Source of the DNA: Catellatospora citrea
GTDB taxonomy: Bacteria > Actinomycetota > Actinomycetes > Mycobacteriales > Micromonosporaceae
Assembly: GCF_003610235.1 (NCBI RefSeq)
Contig: NZ_RAPR01000001.1
Span: 7,006,001 to 7,070,000, forward strand
Reading direction: 5' to 3'
DNA: 64,000 bases
In this document: positions 7,746 to 15,920 of the stretch, in pieces
How positions within the stretch are numbered: the stretch's first letter is position 1
Layout: every line of letters begins with the position of its first letter
Position numbers and translations under genes: made by a program
Notes under the pieces: generated by a model
What the model saw: only the letters and a program-made list of their open reading frames with translations
Told to the model about the DNA's origin: nothing
Databases searched by the model: none

Positions 7746-9035
7746 GTGAGCGACTTCGATCCCAGTCGTCGTCGGCTGCTCGGCCTCGGCCTCGCCGGCG
7801 TCGGCGCCCTCAGCGCAGGACCCCTGCTCAGCGCCTGCGCCAGCTCCGCCGGCACGGGCGGCACCCCCACCACCGGTGGCGCCGTCACCCTCCAGTCGAA
7901 CCTCACCGGCGCGGCCAAGGCCGGCGTCGAGAAGCTCATCGCCGATTTCAACAAGCTCGGCAAGGGCACCGCATCGCTGAACACCGTCGCGACGGAGATC
8001 TTCCGGACCCAGCTGCCGACCTACCTCAGCTCGGCCAACCCGCCGGACCTCTACACCTGGTACGCAGGATCCGTCGCCAACGCGTACTCGGAGAAGAACC
8101 TGCTGCTCGACGTGTCCGACGTGTGGCAGGGGATGGGCGACTACCCCCAGTCGCTGCGCACCCTGGCCACCGACGCCGCCGGCAAGCAGGTCTTCGTGCC
8201 GATGAACAACTACTGGTGGGGCTTCTTCTACCGCAAGTCCAACTTCGCCAAGTGGGGCGTGCAGCCGCCGAAGACCTGGGCCGAGTTCATGACCCTGTGC
8301 GAGACCCTCAAGTCCAAGGGCATCCCGCCGATCGGCATCGGCCTGGGCGACACCCCGTGGGTCGCCTCCGCCTGGTTCGACTACCTCAACATCCGCATCA
8401 ACGGCGCGCCGTTCCACCGCGAACTGCTCGCCGGCAAGCAGCGCTTCGACGACCCCAAGGTCAAGGCCGTCTTCACCAAGTGGCGCGAGGCCCTGCCGTA
8501 CTTCGACCCCAAGGGCAAGGCGTATCCGTTCCAGGAGGCGACCACCGCCCTGCTCGCGGGCAAGACCGGCATGTTCCTCATCGGCACCTTCCTCGCCGAC
8601 GCGACAGCCAAGGACGTGGTGGAAGACCTCGACTTCTTCCAGTTCCCGATCATCGACCCGGCGGTGCCCGTCGCGGAGGAGGCGCCCACCGACGGCTTCT
8701 TCGCCAGTGCCAAGTCGGCCAACCCGACCGCCACCAAGGCGCTGCTTGCCTACGCGGCATCCGTCGAGGCGCAGGAGTCCTACGTCGCCAACAGCTCCGG
8801 CATCATCCTGCCCGCCCACCCCAAGGCCAAGGCGGCCGACATGCCGCTGGTCGCCAAGGGCAAGGCCATGCTGGCCGGCGCCGCCGAACTCACCCAGTTC
8901 TTCAACCGCGACTCCAGCGACGCGCTGCAGCCCACCGCGGACACGGCGCTGACCAGGTTCATCGACAAGCCCGACCAGATCGACGCGATCCTCGCCGAGT
9001 GGCAGAAGAACGCCGAGAAGGTCTTCAAGGGTTGA
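7746..9035 (+). CDS. Sugar ABC transporter substrate-binding lipoprotein
   Basis: A 429-residue extracellular solute-binding protein (MalE/UgpB type). The signal region has a twin-arginine-like SRRRLLGLGLAG and a lipobox LLSAC, so it should be exported and lipid-anchored outside the membrane. The GTG at 7746 is chosen because AGGAAGG (7730-7736) sits 9 bases upstream; the earlier ATG at 7737 directly abuts that ribosome-binding site and is unlikely. Aromatic-rich stretches (YTWYAGS, NNYWWGFFY) are typical of oligosaccharide binders. It leads an operon with two permeases and an alpha-galactosidase, so an alpha-galactoside such as melibiose or raffinose is the inferred ligand. Confidence 0.92.
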   Translation: MSDFDPSRRRLLGLGLAGVGALSAGPLLSACASSAGTGGTPTTGGAVTLQSNLTGAAKAGVEKLIADFNKLGKGTASLNTVATEIFRTQLPTYLSSANPPDLYTWYAGSVANAYSEKNLLLDVSDVWQGMGDYPQSLRTLATDAAGKQVFVPMNNYWWGFFYRKSNFAKWGVQPPKTWAEFMTLCETLKSKGIPPIGIGLGDTPWVASAWFDYLNIRINGAPFHRELLAGKQRFDDPKVKAVFTKWREALPYFDPKGKAYPFQEATTALLAGKTGMFLIGTFLADATAKDVVEDLDFFQFPIIDPAVPVAEEAPTDGFFASAKSANPTATKALLAYAASVEAQESYVANSSGIILPAHPKAKAADMPLVAKGKAMLAGAAELTQFFNRDSSDALQPTADTALTRFIDKPDQIDAILAEWQKNAEKVFKG

Positions 9036-9036
9036 T

Positions 9037-9945
9037 GTGACCACGGTCATCTCCACCAACAGCACTGCACGGCGGCGGCGGTCGTTCCGACCGTCGCCGC
9101 TCCTGCTGACCTTCGTCCTGGTGCCGTTCGCGATCGAGAGCATCTGGGTGTTCTGGCCCGCGATCCAAGGGGTCTTCTTCTCGTTCACGCGGTGGGACGG
9201 GTTGTCCGCCCCGGTACCCGTCGGCTTCGACAACTACGTCGAGCTGGCCGGCGACCCGGTATTCCGGGGCGCCCTCGGCAACAGCGTTCTGTGGCTGGTG
9301 CTCTTCGGCGGCCTGTCCATCCTCGGTGGCTTCGGCATGGCGCTGGCACTGCAGCGCGAGCGCCGCGGCGTCGGCGTCTACCGCGCCGCGCTGTTCCTGC
9401 CGGTCGTGTTCTCGATGGTGGTCACGGCACTGGTGTGGCGGGTCTTCTACCAGCCCGACGGGCTCGTCGACCAGGTGCTGACCGCGGTCGGGCTCGAACA
9501 CCTCATCCGGCCGTGGCTGGCCGACCCGGAGACCGCGCTCTACGCCGTCATCATTCCGGCGCTGTGGCGGCAGATCGGCTACATCATGGTGCTCTACCTG
9601 GCCGGTCTCAAGGCCGTCGACCCGGCCGTGCACGAAGCGGCCAAGGTCGACGGCGCCAACAACTGGCAGCGGCTCTGGCACGTCACCATCCCGCAGCTCA
9701 AGGGCGTCAACGCGGTCATCCTGTCGGTCATCGTCATCGACTCGCTGCGCTCCTTCGACATCGTCTGGGCACTGACCCGCGGCGGCCCGTACCACTCCTC
9801 GGAACTGCTGAGCACCTACATGTACTCGGCCGCGTTCCAGAGCCTGCGCCTGGGCTACGGCTCGGCGATCGCCGTGGTGATCTTCCTGCTCGCGCTCGCG
9901 GTCATCATCGGCTACCTGGTTCGCGCCTTCCGGGAGGAGTCATGA
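9037..9945 (+). CDS. Sugar ABC transporter permease, MalF type
   Basis: A 302-residue inner-membrane protein with six predicted helices. The cytoplasmic EAA loop that docks the ATPase is clear (HEAAKVDGANNWQRLWHVTI, about residues 198-217). The N-terminal PFAIESIWVFWPAIQGVFFS and WDGL patterns are usual for the MalF subclass. It begins with GTG one base after the binding-protein stop, so the two are cotranscribed. It forms the channel with the next gene product. No ATPase gene is present in the cluster, implying a shared MsiK-type ATPase encoded elsewhere, as in other actinomycete sugar importers (established for Streptomyces; inferred here). Confidence 0.93.
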   Translation: MTTVISTNSTARRRRSFRPSPLLLTFVLVPFAIESIWVFWPAIQGVFFSFTRWDGLSAPVPVGFDNYVELAGDPVFRGALGNSVLWLVLFGGLSILGGFGMALALQRERRGVGVYRAALFLPVVFSMVVTALVWRVFYQPDGLVDQVLTAVGLEHLIRPWLADPETALYAVIIPALWRQIGYIMVLYLAGLKAVDPAVHEAAKVDGANNWQRLWHVTIPQLKGVNAVILSVIVIDSLRSFDIVWALTRGGPYHSSELLSTYMYSAAFQSLRLGYGSAIAVVIFLLALAVIIGYLVRAFREES

Positions 9946-10766
9946 TGGGCAGACTGCGCACCGGCGGCTACCACACCGCCATGATCGGAGTGTCGCTGCT
10001 GTGGCTCGGCCCGATCATCTGGGTCGTCGTCCTGTCCACCCGCACCTTCGACGACATCGCCACCAACGGGGTCGGCAGCCTGCCGCACTCGTTCACCCTG
10101 GACACCTACGTCCAGGCGTGGACCGACGGCGGCCAGCTGCAAGCCCTGATCAACAGCCTGCTGGTCACCGTGCCCGCGGTCCTGCTCAGCCTGGGCCTGG
10201 CCGCGATGACGGCCTTCGCCCTGAGCCGGTTCCGCATCCCCGGCCGGCGCACCATCCTGCTGCTGATGCTCGCCGGCAACCTGCTCCCACCGCAGATCGT
10301 GCTCATCCCGGTCAGCAAGTTCAGCGAGCTGACCGGCCTGTACGACACCCTGTGGGCGCTCATCGCCGTGCAGGTCGGCTTCGGTCTCGGCTTCTACACC
10401 TTCGTGCTGCACGGCTTCATGCGCGACCTGCCCAACGAGATCCAGGAGGCCGCGACCATCGACGGGGCAGGCGTCGGGCAGATCTTCACCCGGGTGATCC
10501 TGCCGCTGACCAGGCCCGCCCTGGCGGCCCTCGGCGCGCTGTCGTTCACCTGGATCTTCAACGACCTGCTGTGGGCGATCACCGTCATCCGCACGGAAGG
10601 CACGATGCCCGTCACCCCGGCATTGCTCGGCCTGCAGGGCCAGTTCGTGTCGTCGTGGAGTGTCATCGCCGCCGGGACGGTCATCGCCGCCGTGCCGACG
10701 GTCGCGGTGTTCCTCGGCTTCCAGCGCCACTTCATCTCGGGCCTGGCGATCGGAGCAGTCAAATGA
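9942..10766 (+). CDS. Sugar ABC transporter permease, MalG type
   Basis: A 274-residue permease, six predicted helices, with the EAA loop IQEAATIDGAGVGQIFTRVI at about residues 167-186 and the late LLWAITVIRTEG stretch of MalG relatives. The ATG at 9942 overlaps the preceding stop by 4 bases (an alternative ATG follows at 9945, giving one residue less), showing translational coupling. It pairs with the upstream permease to form the heterodimeric channel. The C-terminus FQRHFISGLAIGAVK is the normal end of the family. Its stop overlaps the alpha-galactosidase ATG. Confidence 0.93.
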   Translation: MMGRLRTGGYHTAMIGVSLLWLGPIIWVVVLSTRTFDDIATNGVGSLPHSFTLDTYVQAWTDGGQLQALINSLLVTVPAVLLSLGLAAMTAFALSRFRIPGRRTILLLMLAGNLLPPQIVLIPVSKFSELTGLYDTLWALIAVQVGFGLGFYTFVLHGFMRDLPNEIQEAATIDGAGVGQIFTRVILPLTRPALAALGALSFTWIFNDLLWAITVIRTEGTMPVTPALLGLQGQFVSSWSVIAAGTVIAAVPTVAVFLGFQRHFISGLAIGAVK

Positions 10767-12838
10767 GCAACCGACGGTGGACGCTGCGCGGCGAGCACAC
10801 CGAGTACACCGTCGCCGTGCCCGACCACGGCCGCTGGCTCGAACTCGTCAGCTGGGGTCCGCACGGTGTCGCGCAGGGACCCTCGCCGGTCGCCTACACC
10901 GGGCCGACACCCTTCCTCACCGCAGGCGACTACGCCCCGGTCGAATACGCCACCGACGCGGTACGCCCGTTCGCAGGCAGCGAACTGGTCGTCGAGCTGC
11001 CCGACGGCGACCGGCGCGTGTCCTGGGCCTACCAGGAGGCGGCCGGCGACGACCGGCAGCTACGGGTCACCTTCGCCGACCCGGTCACCGGCCTGCGCGC
11101 CGAGCACTGCTACCGCTTCGCCGACGGCACCGACGTCGTCGAACGGTGGGTGGAGCTGCACAACACCGGCGACACCGTGCTGCGGCTGGTCCAGGCCGCG
11201 TCCGCGGGCTTCAACGTGCCCACCCCGCACGGCGGCCGGGTCAGCTACCAGTGGGGCCAGTGGGCGCAGGAGTTCCAGCTCGACCACGTCGACCTCGGCC
11301 AGGGCCGGTTCACCGTCGGCAGCGCGCAGGGCGTGCCCGGGCACCTGTTCGTGCCCTGGCTCGCCGTACGCGACAGCGCCGACGAGACCGGCCCGGCCTG
11401 GGCCGTGGCACTGGCCTGGACCGGCTCATGGGAGATCAGCGCCCAGCGCGACACCGGCGGCCTGACCCGCGTTACCGCGGGCCGCCACCTCACCGACGGC
11501 CCGCTCACGCTCGCCCCGGGCGAGCGGCTGGCCCTGCCGGTGGTCGCGGGCGCCTACAGCGGCGAAGGCCTCGACGGCCTCGCCCGCGTCTGGCACACCT
11601 ACCAGCGCGGACTCGCCGGCGACCGGCTCGACCGGGTCCGACCCGTGCTCTACAACTCGTGGGAGGCCACCGGGTTCGCCGTCGACGCCGGCAACCAGCT
11701 CGCCCTGGCCCGCACCGCCGCCGAGATCGGCGCGGAGGCGTTCGTCGTGGACGACGGCTGGTTCATCGGCCGCCACGACGACCGCGGCGGGCTCGGCGAC
11801 TGGAGCGTCGACGCCGCGAAGTTCCCCGACGGGTTCGACGCGTTCATCGCCGAGATCCGCGCCATGGGACTCACCTTCGGCCTCTGGGTCGAACCCGAGT
11901 GCATCAGCCCGGCGTCGCAGCTCTACGCCGAACACCCCGACTGGGTGTACGCCGTCGACGGCCGACCGCAGACCCTGGTCCGCAACCAGCTGCTGCTCGA
12001 CCTCGGCCGGCCCGAGGTCGCCGAGTTCGTGCACAGCACCGTCGACGGCCTGCTGCGCCGCCACGACATCGGCTACCTGAAGTGGGACTTCAACCGCCCC
12101 CGCACCGAACCAGGCCGCCCCGGTGCGGTCGCTCGGGTCGACCTCGACGGCGCGCACGTCGCCAACCTGCACCGCATCTACGAGCAGCTGCGCCGCGACC
12201 ACCCCCACGTGATCATCGAGGCGTGCGCGGGCGGCGGCGGCCGCACCGACCTGGCCATGGCCGCCCGGGCTGACGTGTTCTGGCCCAGCGACAACACCGG
12301 GCCGCTGGACCGCCTCGCCATCCAGCACGGATTCCTGCACGCCAACGCGCCGCACCTGCTCAGCTCCTGGGTCACCGACGCGCCCGGCCTGTTCGACCCG
12401 CGGCCGCGCTCGCTGGCGTTCCGGTTCGTGCTGGCGATGGCGGGCGTGCTCGGCATCGGCGCGGACATCCGGCACTGGAGCCCCGAGCAGCGCGCCGAGG
12501 CGGCCGAGTGGATCGCCCGGTACAAGCAGATCCGTGACGTGGTCATGCACGGGGAGGTGCACCTCATCGGCGGCCCGGACCAGGCCCGTTGCGCGGTGCA
12601 GTACACCTCGCCCGACGGCGCGACCGTGGTCGTGCTCGCCTGGCACACCGGCCGCCTCGACGGCCCCGGCCTGCTGCCGTCGCGCGCGGTGCGCCTGCCG
12701 CTGCGCGGCCTCGGCCGCCAGGACGTCTACCGCCACGGTGAGCAGGAGTACTCGGGCAGTCACCTGAGCGCCGTCGGCCTGCCGGTGCAGTGGGCCGCCG
12801 AGCACGACGCGGAAATGATCGTGCTGCACCGGTCCTGA
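10763..12838 (+). CDS. GH36 alpha-galactosidase, cytoplasmic
   Basis: A 691-residue glycoside hydrolase family 36 enzyme: an N-terminal beta-supersandwich, then a (beta/alpha)8 barrel and a C-terminal sheet domain. The nucleophile is Asp442 in LKWDFNRP and the acid/base Asp510 in WPSDNTGPLDR; EACAGGGGR and FVVDDGWF also match the family. It hydrolyses terminal alpha-1,6-galactosides (melibiose, raffinose series, galactomannan side chains), with retention. There is no signal peptide, so it acts after import by the preceding transporter, with which it overlaps by 4 bases. Its product galactose is the expected substrate of the divergent operon. Confidence 0.94.
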   Translation: MSNRRWTLRGEHTEYTVAVPDHGRWLELVSWGPHGVAQGPSPVAYTGPTPFLTAGDYAPVEYATDAVRPFAGSELVVELPDGDRRVSWAYQEAAGDDRQLRVTFADPVTGLRAEHCYRFADGTDVVERWVELHNTGDTVLRLVQAASAGFNVPTPHGGRVSYQWGQWAQEFQLDHVDLGQGRFTVGSAQGVPGHLFVPWLAVRDSADETGPAWAVALAWTGSWEISAQRDTGGLTRVTAGRHLTDGPLTLAPGERLALPVVAGAYSGEGLDGLARVWHTYQRGLAGDRLDRVRPVLYNSWEATGFAVDAGNQLALARTAAEIGAEAFVVDDGWFIGRHDDRGGLGDWSVDAAKFPDGFDAFIAEIRAMGLTFGLWVEPECISPASQLYAEHPDWVYAVDGRPQTLVRNQLLLDLGRPEVAEFVHSTVDGLLRRHDIGYLKWDFNRPRTEPGRPGAVARVDLDGAHVANLHRIYEQLRRDHPHVIIEACAGGGGRTDLAMAARADVFWPSDNTGPLDRLAIQHGFLHANAPHLLSSWVTDAPGLFDPRPRSLAFRFVLAMAGVLGIGADIRHWSPEQRAEAAEWIARYKQIRDVVMHGEVHLIGGPDQARCAVQYTSPDGATVVVLAWHTGRLDGPGLLPSRAVRLPLRGLGRQDVYRHGEQEYSGSHLSAVGLPVQWAAEHDAEMIVLHRS

Positions 12839-12846
12839 CCGGATCC

Positions 12847-12890
12847 AAGGTGGCGTGGCCGCGGCAACCGAGCCGCGGCCACGCCACCTT
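12847..12890 (+). terminator. Strong hairpin terminator after the alpha-galactosidase
   Basis: A perfect 19-base-pair stem (12847-12865 with 12872-12890) and a 6-base loop AACCGA begin 9 bases after the stop codon. Ends are AA/TT, so the stem would work in either orientation, although no long T tract follows. It ends the transporter/galactosidase operon. Confidence 0.8.
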
Positions 12891-13105
12891 GATATACGAC
12901 TGCCGTGACGAGCCACCGATGCCTGACCGGCAGCTGCGCTGCGCTGGACGGCGTTGCCGAAGATCAGTGCAAGAAGGCGAAGCGGTACCAGCCGAGGCCC
13001 GATCGTGCAGCTCAAGTGCCGGCATAGCCCATGACTTTCCGTCGGCCGATGCCCGGCGCACGGCACCTGGCACAGCCTCCGGACCCTCTCAGCGCCAATC
13101 CGGCC
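12891..13105. other. Intergenic stretch without a recognisable gene
   Basis: Between the terminator and the PadR promoter I find no open frame with actinomycete codon bias and no RNA gene; base composition is less G+C-rich than the neighbouring genes. It may be a decayed remnant. Confidence 0.5.
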
Positions 13106-13139
13106 TTGCGCACTATCTTGTGACGCAAGTATCTTGCGT
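13106..13139 (+). promoter_or_regulatory. Predicted promoter with palindromic operator for the PadR/HAAS operon
   Basis: A -35-like TTGCGC (13106-13111) and -10 TATCTT (13130-13135) are 18 bases apart. A perfect inverted repeat, ACGCAAG-TAT-CTTGCGT (13123-13139), covers the -10 and ends 3 bases before the ATG at 13143. This suggests a leaderless transcript repressed by its own PadR product. Confidence 0.6.
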
Positions 13140-13142
13140 GGC

Positions 13143-13490
13143 ATGGATGCGGCGAAGGCACTGCGGGAGCTCCGGCGGGGGACGGTGGAGTACTGCGTGC
13201 TTGCGCTGCTCAAGCAGCGGCCGATGTACGGCTTCGAACTCGTGCGCACGCTCGAACAGACCAGCGGCCTGGTGACCAGCCTGGGCACCATCTATCCGCT
13301 GCTCGCCCGTCTTCGGGGCGAGGATCTGGTCTCGACGACACTGCAGGCCTCGGACGCCGGGCCGGCACGCCGCTACTACCAGATCACCCCGCAGGGCCTG
13401 CACGTCTTGCGCGAGTTCATCGGCGAGTGGACACGGTTTCGCACGGCCGTTGACGAGCTATTCGGAGCAACCGGAAGCGAGGGTTCATGA
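13143..13490 (+). CDS. PadR family transcriptional regulator
   Basis: A 115-residue PadR-like winged helix: LRRGTVEYCVLALLKQRPMYGFELVRTL, then TSLGTIYPLLARLRGEDLV and a wing ending in ARRYYQITPQGL. Short PadR proteins (subfamily 1) repress adjacent membrane-protein operons. The ATG at 13143 is preferred to the TTG at 13134, which lies inside the operator. Its stop overlaps the next ATG by 4 bases, the common PadR-HAAS arrangement. A second such pair is found at 42996-44302 on the other strand. Confidence 0.92.
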   Translation: MDAAKALRELRRGTVEYCVLALLKQRPMYGFELVRTLEQTSGLVTSLGTIYPLLARLRGEDLVSTTLQASDAGPARRYYQITPQGLHVLREFIGEWTRFRTAVDELFGATGSEGS

Positions 13491-14131
13491 CCGGCAACAA
13501 CAGCGCGGTGCAACGATTGATCTCCGACTACCTGCAGCAGGTCCGCGAGGCGACGGTGAAGCTGTCGCCCGGGCCCCGCGCCGAGCTCCTTACGCAGCTC
13601 GAAGATCACATCCGAGACGCCCGCCACGAGCTGAACGACGATGACGTCGACGGCACTCGGGCGATCCTTCGCAGCCTCGGGACGCCGGCACAGATCGCGG
13701 CAGCCGCGTTCAACGAGCCCGACGCCAACCCGTCAGAGCGCACCGATACGGGGAAGCGTTACGACCTGGCCACGGTATTGCTGCTGTCGGTGGGGGCCTT
13801 GTGCCTTCCCGTCGTCGGTTGGGTCGCCGGGGTGTTCATGCTCTGGAACGGCCCGCGATGGAGCCTGGGCGACAAGCTTCTTGGGACTCTCGTATGGCCG
13901 CTCGGTCCGAGCGGACTGATGATGGCAGGCGTTTTCCTTCCTGTCGGAACGTCGGTCGTGGTCTGCACGCCCGACGCTCAGGCGATCTGCACGACCGACT
14001 CGGAAGCGCCGTCGTGGCTCGGCTACCTCGCCGTTGGGCCGTTCCTGCCCGTCGTGGTGCTCGTGTCCACCGCGATCGTGTGCGTCTATCTCGCCAGGCG
14101 CGCCCGCCGGTTCGATAGGACGCCAGCGTGA
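13487..14131 (+). CDS. HAAS-domain membrane protein partner of PadR
   Basis: A 214-residue protein. Residues 1-80 form the amphipathic HAAS/permease-prefix helix bundle (LISDYLQQVREATVKLSPGP, then ARHELNDDDVDGTRAILRSLGTP), which in this family links to PadR repressors. Hydrophobic segments follow at about 88-115, 128-150 and 176-200, with a basic tail. An external loop has two cysteines (VCTPDAQAICTT) that could pair. It is coupled to the PadR gene by a 4-base overlap and is probably a membrane sensor or effector of the envelope. Its exact function is not known. Confidence 0.85.
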   Translation: MTGNNSAVQRLISDYLQQVREATVKLSPGPRAELLTQLEDHIRDARHELNDDDVDGTRAILRSLGTPAQIAAAAFNEPDANPSERTDTGKRYDLATVLLLSVGALCLPVVGWVAGVFMLWNGPRWSLGDKLLGTLVWPLGPSGLMMAGVFLPVGTSVVVCTPDAQAICTTDSEAPSWLGYLAVGPFLPVVVLVSTAIVCVYLARRARRFDRTPA

Positions 14132-14334
14132 GGAGCGTGGTGGCGCAGATCCATCTGCCGAGGAAGCCGATGCCGACATCCCGGATGTACTGACCGGAAC
14201 AACCACACAACCCACTCCTGGTCAAGCTGTTTGCGCGCACTTTCCCGTTGGACCTGTTGAACGGCTACAACGACACACATCGCTGCTAGCGTCGGCTGAG
14301 CACACTCGTGCACACCCACCCGCAGGAGGCGGTC

Positions 14335-14562
14335 ATGGCTCTACGGTTTCTGGGCAAGGACCCCAACAGCCCCGACGACGGTTCGCCGACCATCTACCTC
14401 GACACGGACCGCGATACGTACGTGGTGCAAGGTTGGAAGGTTGAGGACCCCGAACGTCTAGCGCAGATGGACATCCCCGGCCACGAGACAGTGGTCGAGA
14501 TTCCCCGGCACATGACCCAGTTCTTCCAGGAGGTAGCCAATGGCGGGGACGAAGTTCGCTGA
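14335..14562 (+). CDS. Small conserved protein of the DUF6879/HTH module
   Basis: A 75-residue acidic protein beginning MALRFLGKDPNSPDDG. The ATG at 14335 is set by AGGAGG at 14324-14329. A -10-like TAGCGT lies at 14287-14292. The stretch TIYLDTDRDTYVVQGWKV looks like a small beta hairpin unit, and VEIPRHMTQFFQEV a C-terminal helix. Small proteins of this type accompany DUF6879 and DUF5753-HTH genes in many actinomycetes. The 3' end overlaps the next gene by 23 bases, so they are translated together. Molecular function unknown. Confidence 0.8.
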   Translation: MALRFLGKDPNSPDDGSPTIYLDTDRDTYVVQGWKVEDPERLAQMDIPGHETVVEIPRHMTQFFQEVANGGDEVR

Positions 14563-15055
14563 CCTTCTCGGCACCTGCCAGCGGTACGCCGTTCACCTGG
14601 AGATACGCGACGGCTACATGCAGGACGATCCTGCGTACCTCGAATGGCAGAAGGGACACCGGCTCGATCCCACGGACCGTGAGTCGTGGTGGCGACCGTG
14701 GTTGGCGAACGTCGAGAACGCGGTAGCCCGTGGTGTCGTCATGAGGCGGGCTCGCATCATCAGTGAGCCGATCAGCGACTACATCCGGTGGGAGCACTCG
14801 GAGACGTTCACGAACGTGCGGGCCGGGGAGCAGATCAGGTGGCTTCCTCGTCATGAAGCGCTGGACGTGTCTGTCCCGCTGAATGACTTTTGGCTGTTCG
14901 ACGACACCATCCTGCTGTTCAACCTCTTCGGCGGCAACGGCGGCTGGGTCGGCCAGCAGCGCTGTGACGATCCTGGGATCGTGAAGACATGCCGGGAGGC
15001 GTTTGAGGCCGTGTGGGAACGGGCCACCCCGCACGAGGAGTATAACCCGGTCTGA
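14540..15055 (+). CDS. DUF6879 family protein
   Basis: A 171-residue protein beginning MAGTKFADLLGTC, with AGGAGG (14527-14532) placed ahead of the ATG. Conserved features I can see are the acidic/aromatic run YLEWQKGH, ARIISEPISDYIRWEH, RWLPR, and the late NDFWLFDDTILLFNLFGG. The family is almost always coded next to a DUF5753 HTH regulator, as here with 12 bases between genes, and is suspected to be its partner. No catalytic motif is evident. Some proteins in such modules modulate development or antibiotic production in Streptomyces; that role is only suggested here. Confidence 0.85.
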   Translation: MAGTKFADLLGTCQRYAVHLEIRDGYMQDDPAYLEWQKGHRLDPTDRESWWRPWLANVENAVARGVVMRRARIISEPISDYIRWEHSETFTNVRAGEQIRWLPRHEALDVSVPLNDFWLFDDTILLFNLFGGNGGWVGQQRCDDPGIVKTCREAFEAVWERATPHEEYNPV

Positions 15056-15067
15056 CGAGTACAGCCC

Positions 15068-15913
15068 ATGTCTGCGAACCAGTCCTCCAGCGCTCAGGAG
15101 GCACTGCGCGCTCTCGGCCAACGCCTGCGTGAGATCCGGATAGAAGCGGGCCTCACCGGGCGTGCCTTGGCGTCCCTTGTCGGCTGGCACGAGTCGAAGG
15201 TCAGCAAGGTCGAGTACGGCAGACAGCCGCCGTCCGTTGATGACATCAGGGCGTGGTGCCGACACAGTGGCGTCCCCGGGATGGCAGGAGACCTGATCGC
15301 GTCACTGCGTGCGGTCGAGGGCATGTTCGTCGAGTGGCGGCGGATGGAGCGCACCGGTCTGCGGAAGGCTCAGGAATCCGTACTGCCACTGTGGGAGCGG
15401 ACGAAGCGGTTCAGGGCCTATAACGCCTGGCTGGTGCCCGGCATCCTGCAGACTCGCGACTACACGAAGGCCGCCTTGGAGTCCATCGCCAGTCACCGCG
15501 GAACGCCCGACGACATAGATGAAGCCGTTGACGTACGGATGGCGAAGCAGCGTGTTCTCTACACGGGCGGCCGGCGCTTCGCCGTACTTCTCGAAGAACC
15601 CGTCTTGCGGTACCGGCTCGGTGGCTCGGACACGATGCGAGGGCAGCTCGAACACCTCATCGCACTGTCGTCCCTGCCCGCGGTGAGCCTCGGCATCATC
15701 CCGATGCGGGTGGACCGGGTGCGATGGCCGGTGGAGGGCTTCTGGGTGTTCGACGACAGCCGGGTGAACGTCGAGCTGGTCTCCGGCTGGTTGACCGTCA
15801 CCCACCCCAACGAGGTGGCGATGTACCTGCGGGCGTTCTCGGACATGGCGAACATCGCCGTACACGGGAGTGCTGCCAGGCGCCTGATCACTGTCGCGAT
15901 CGAAACGCTGTAG
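15068..15913 (+). CDS. XRE-type HTH regulator with DUF5753 sensor domain
   Basis: A 281-residue protein. Residues about 12-65 are an XRE helix-turn-helix (LGQRLREIRIEAGLTGRALA, then GWHESKVSKVEYGRQPPS). Residues 105-275 are the DUF5753 domain, with the usual ERTKRFRAYNAWLVPGILQT start, MAKQRVL, and YRLGGSDTMRGQLEHL. WhiJ-like regulators of this class act with small partner proteins encoded alongside, as here. It is probably a DNA-binding regulator whose activity depends on the neighbouring DUF6879 or small protein (inference). Confidence 0.92.
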   Translation: MSANQSSSAQEALRALGQRLREIRIEAGLTGRALASLVGWHESKVSKVEYGRQPPSVDDIRAWCRHSGVPGMAGDLIASLRAVEGMFVEWRRMERTGLRKAQESVLPLWERTKRFRAYNAWLVPGILQTRDYTKAALESIASHRGTPDDIDEAVDVRMAKQRVLYTGGRRFAVLLEEPVLRYRLGGSDTMRGQLEHLIALSSLPAVSLGIIPMRVDRVRWPVEGFWVFDDSRVNVELVSGWLTVTHPNEVAMYLRAFSDMANIAVHGSAARRLITVAIETL

Positions 15914-15920
15914 CGCCCCG

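Noticed and set aside
7743..9233. Long minus-strand frame opposite the sugar-binding protein
   Set aside because: Gly/Arg/Val-rich translation with no family; the plus strand carries a clear lipoprotein with a ribosome-binding site. It is a G+C-driven shadow.
13134..13142. TTG at 13134 as PadR start
   Set aside because: It lies within the palindromic operator and overlaps the predicted -10.
11426..13291. Long minus-strand frame opposite the alpha-galactosidase, running past the terminator
   Set aside because: Low-complexity Arg/Val/Gly translation; the GH36 catalytic motifs are on the plus strand.
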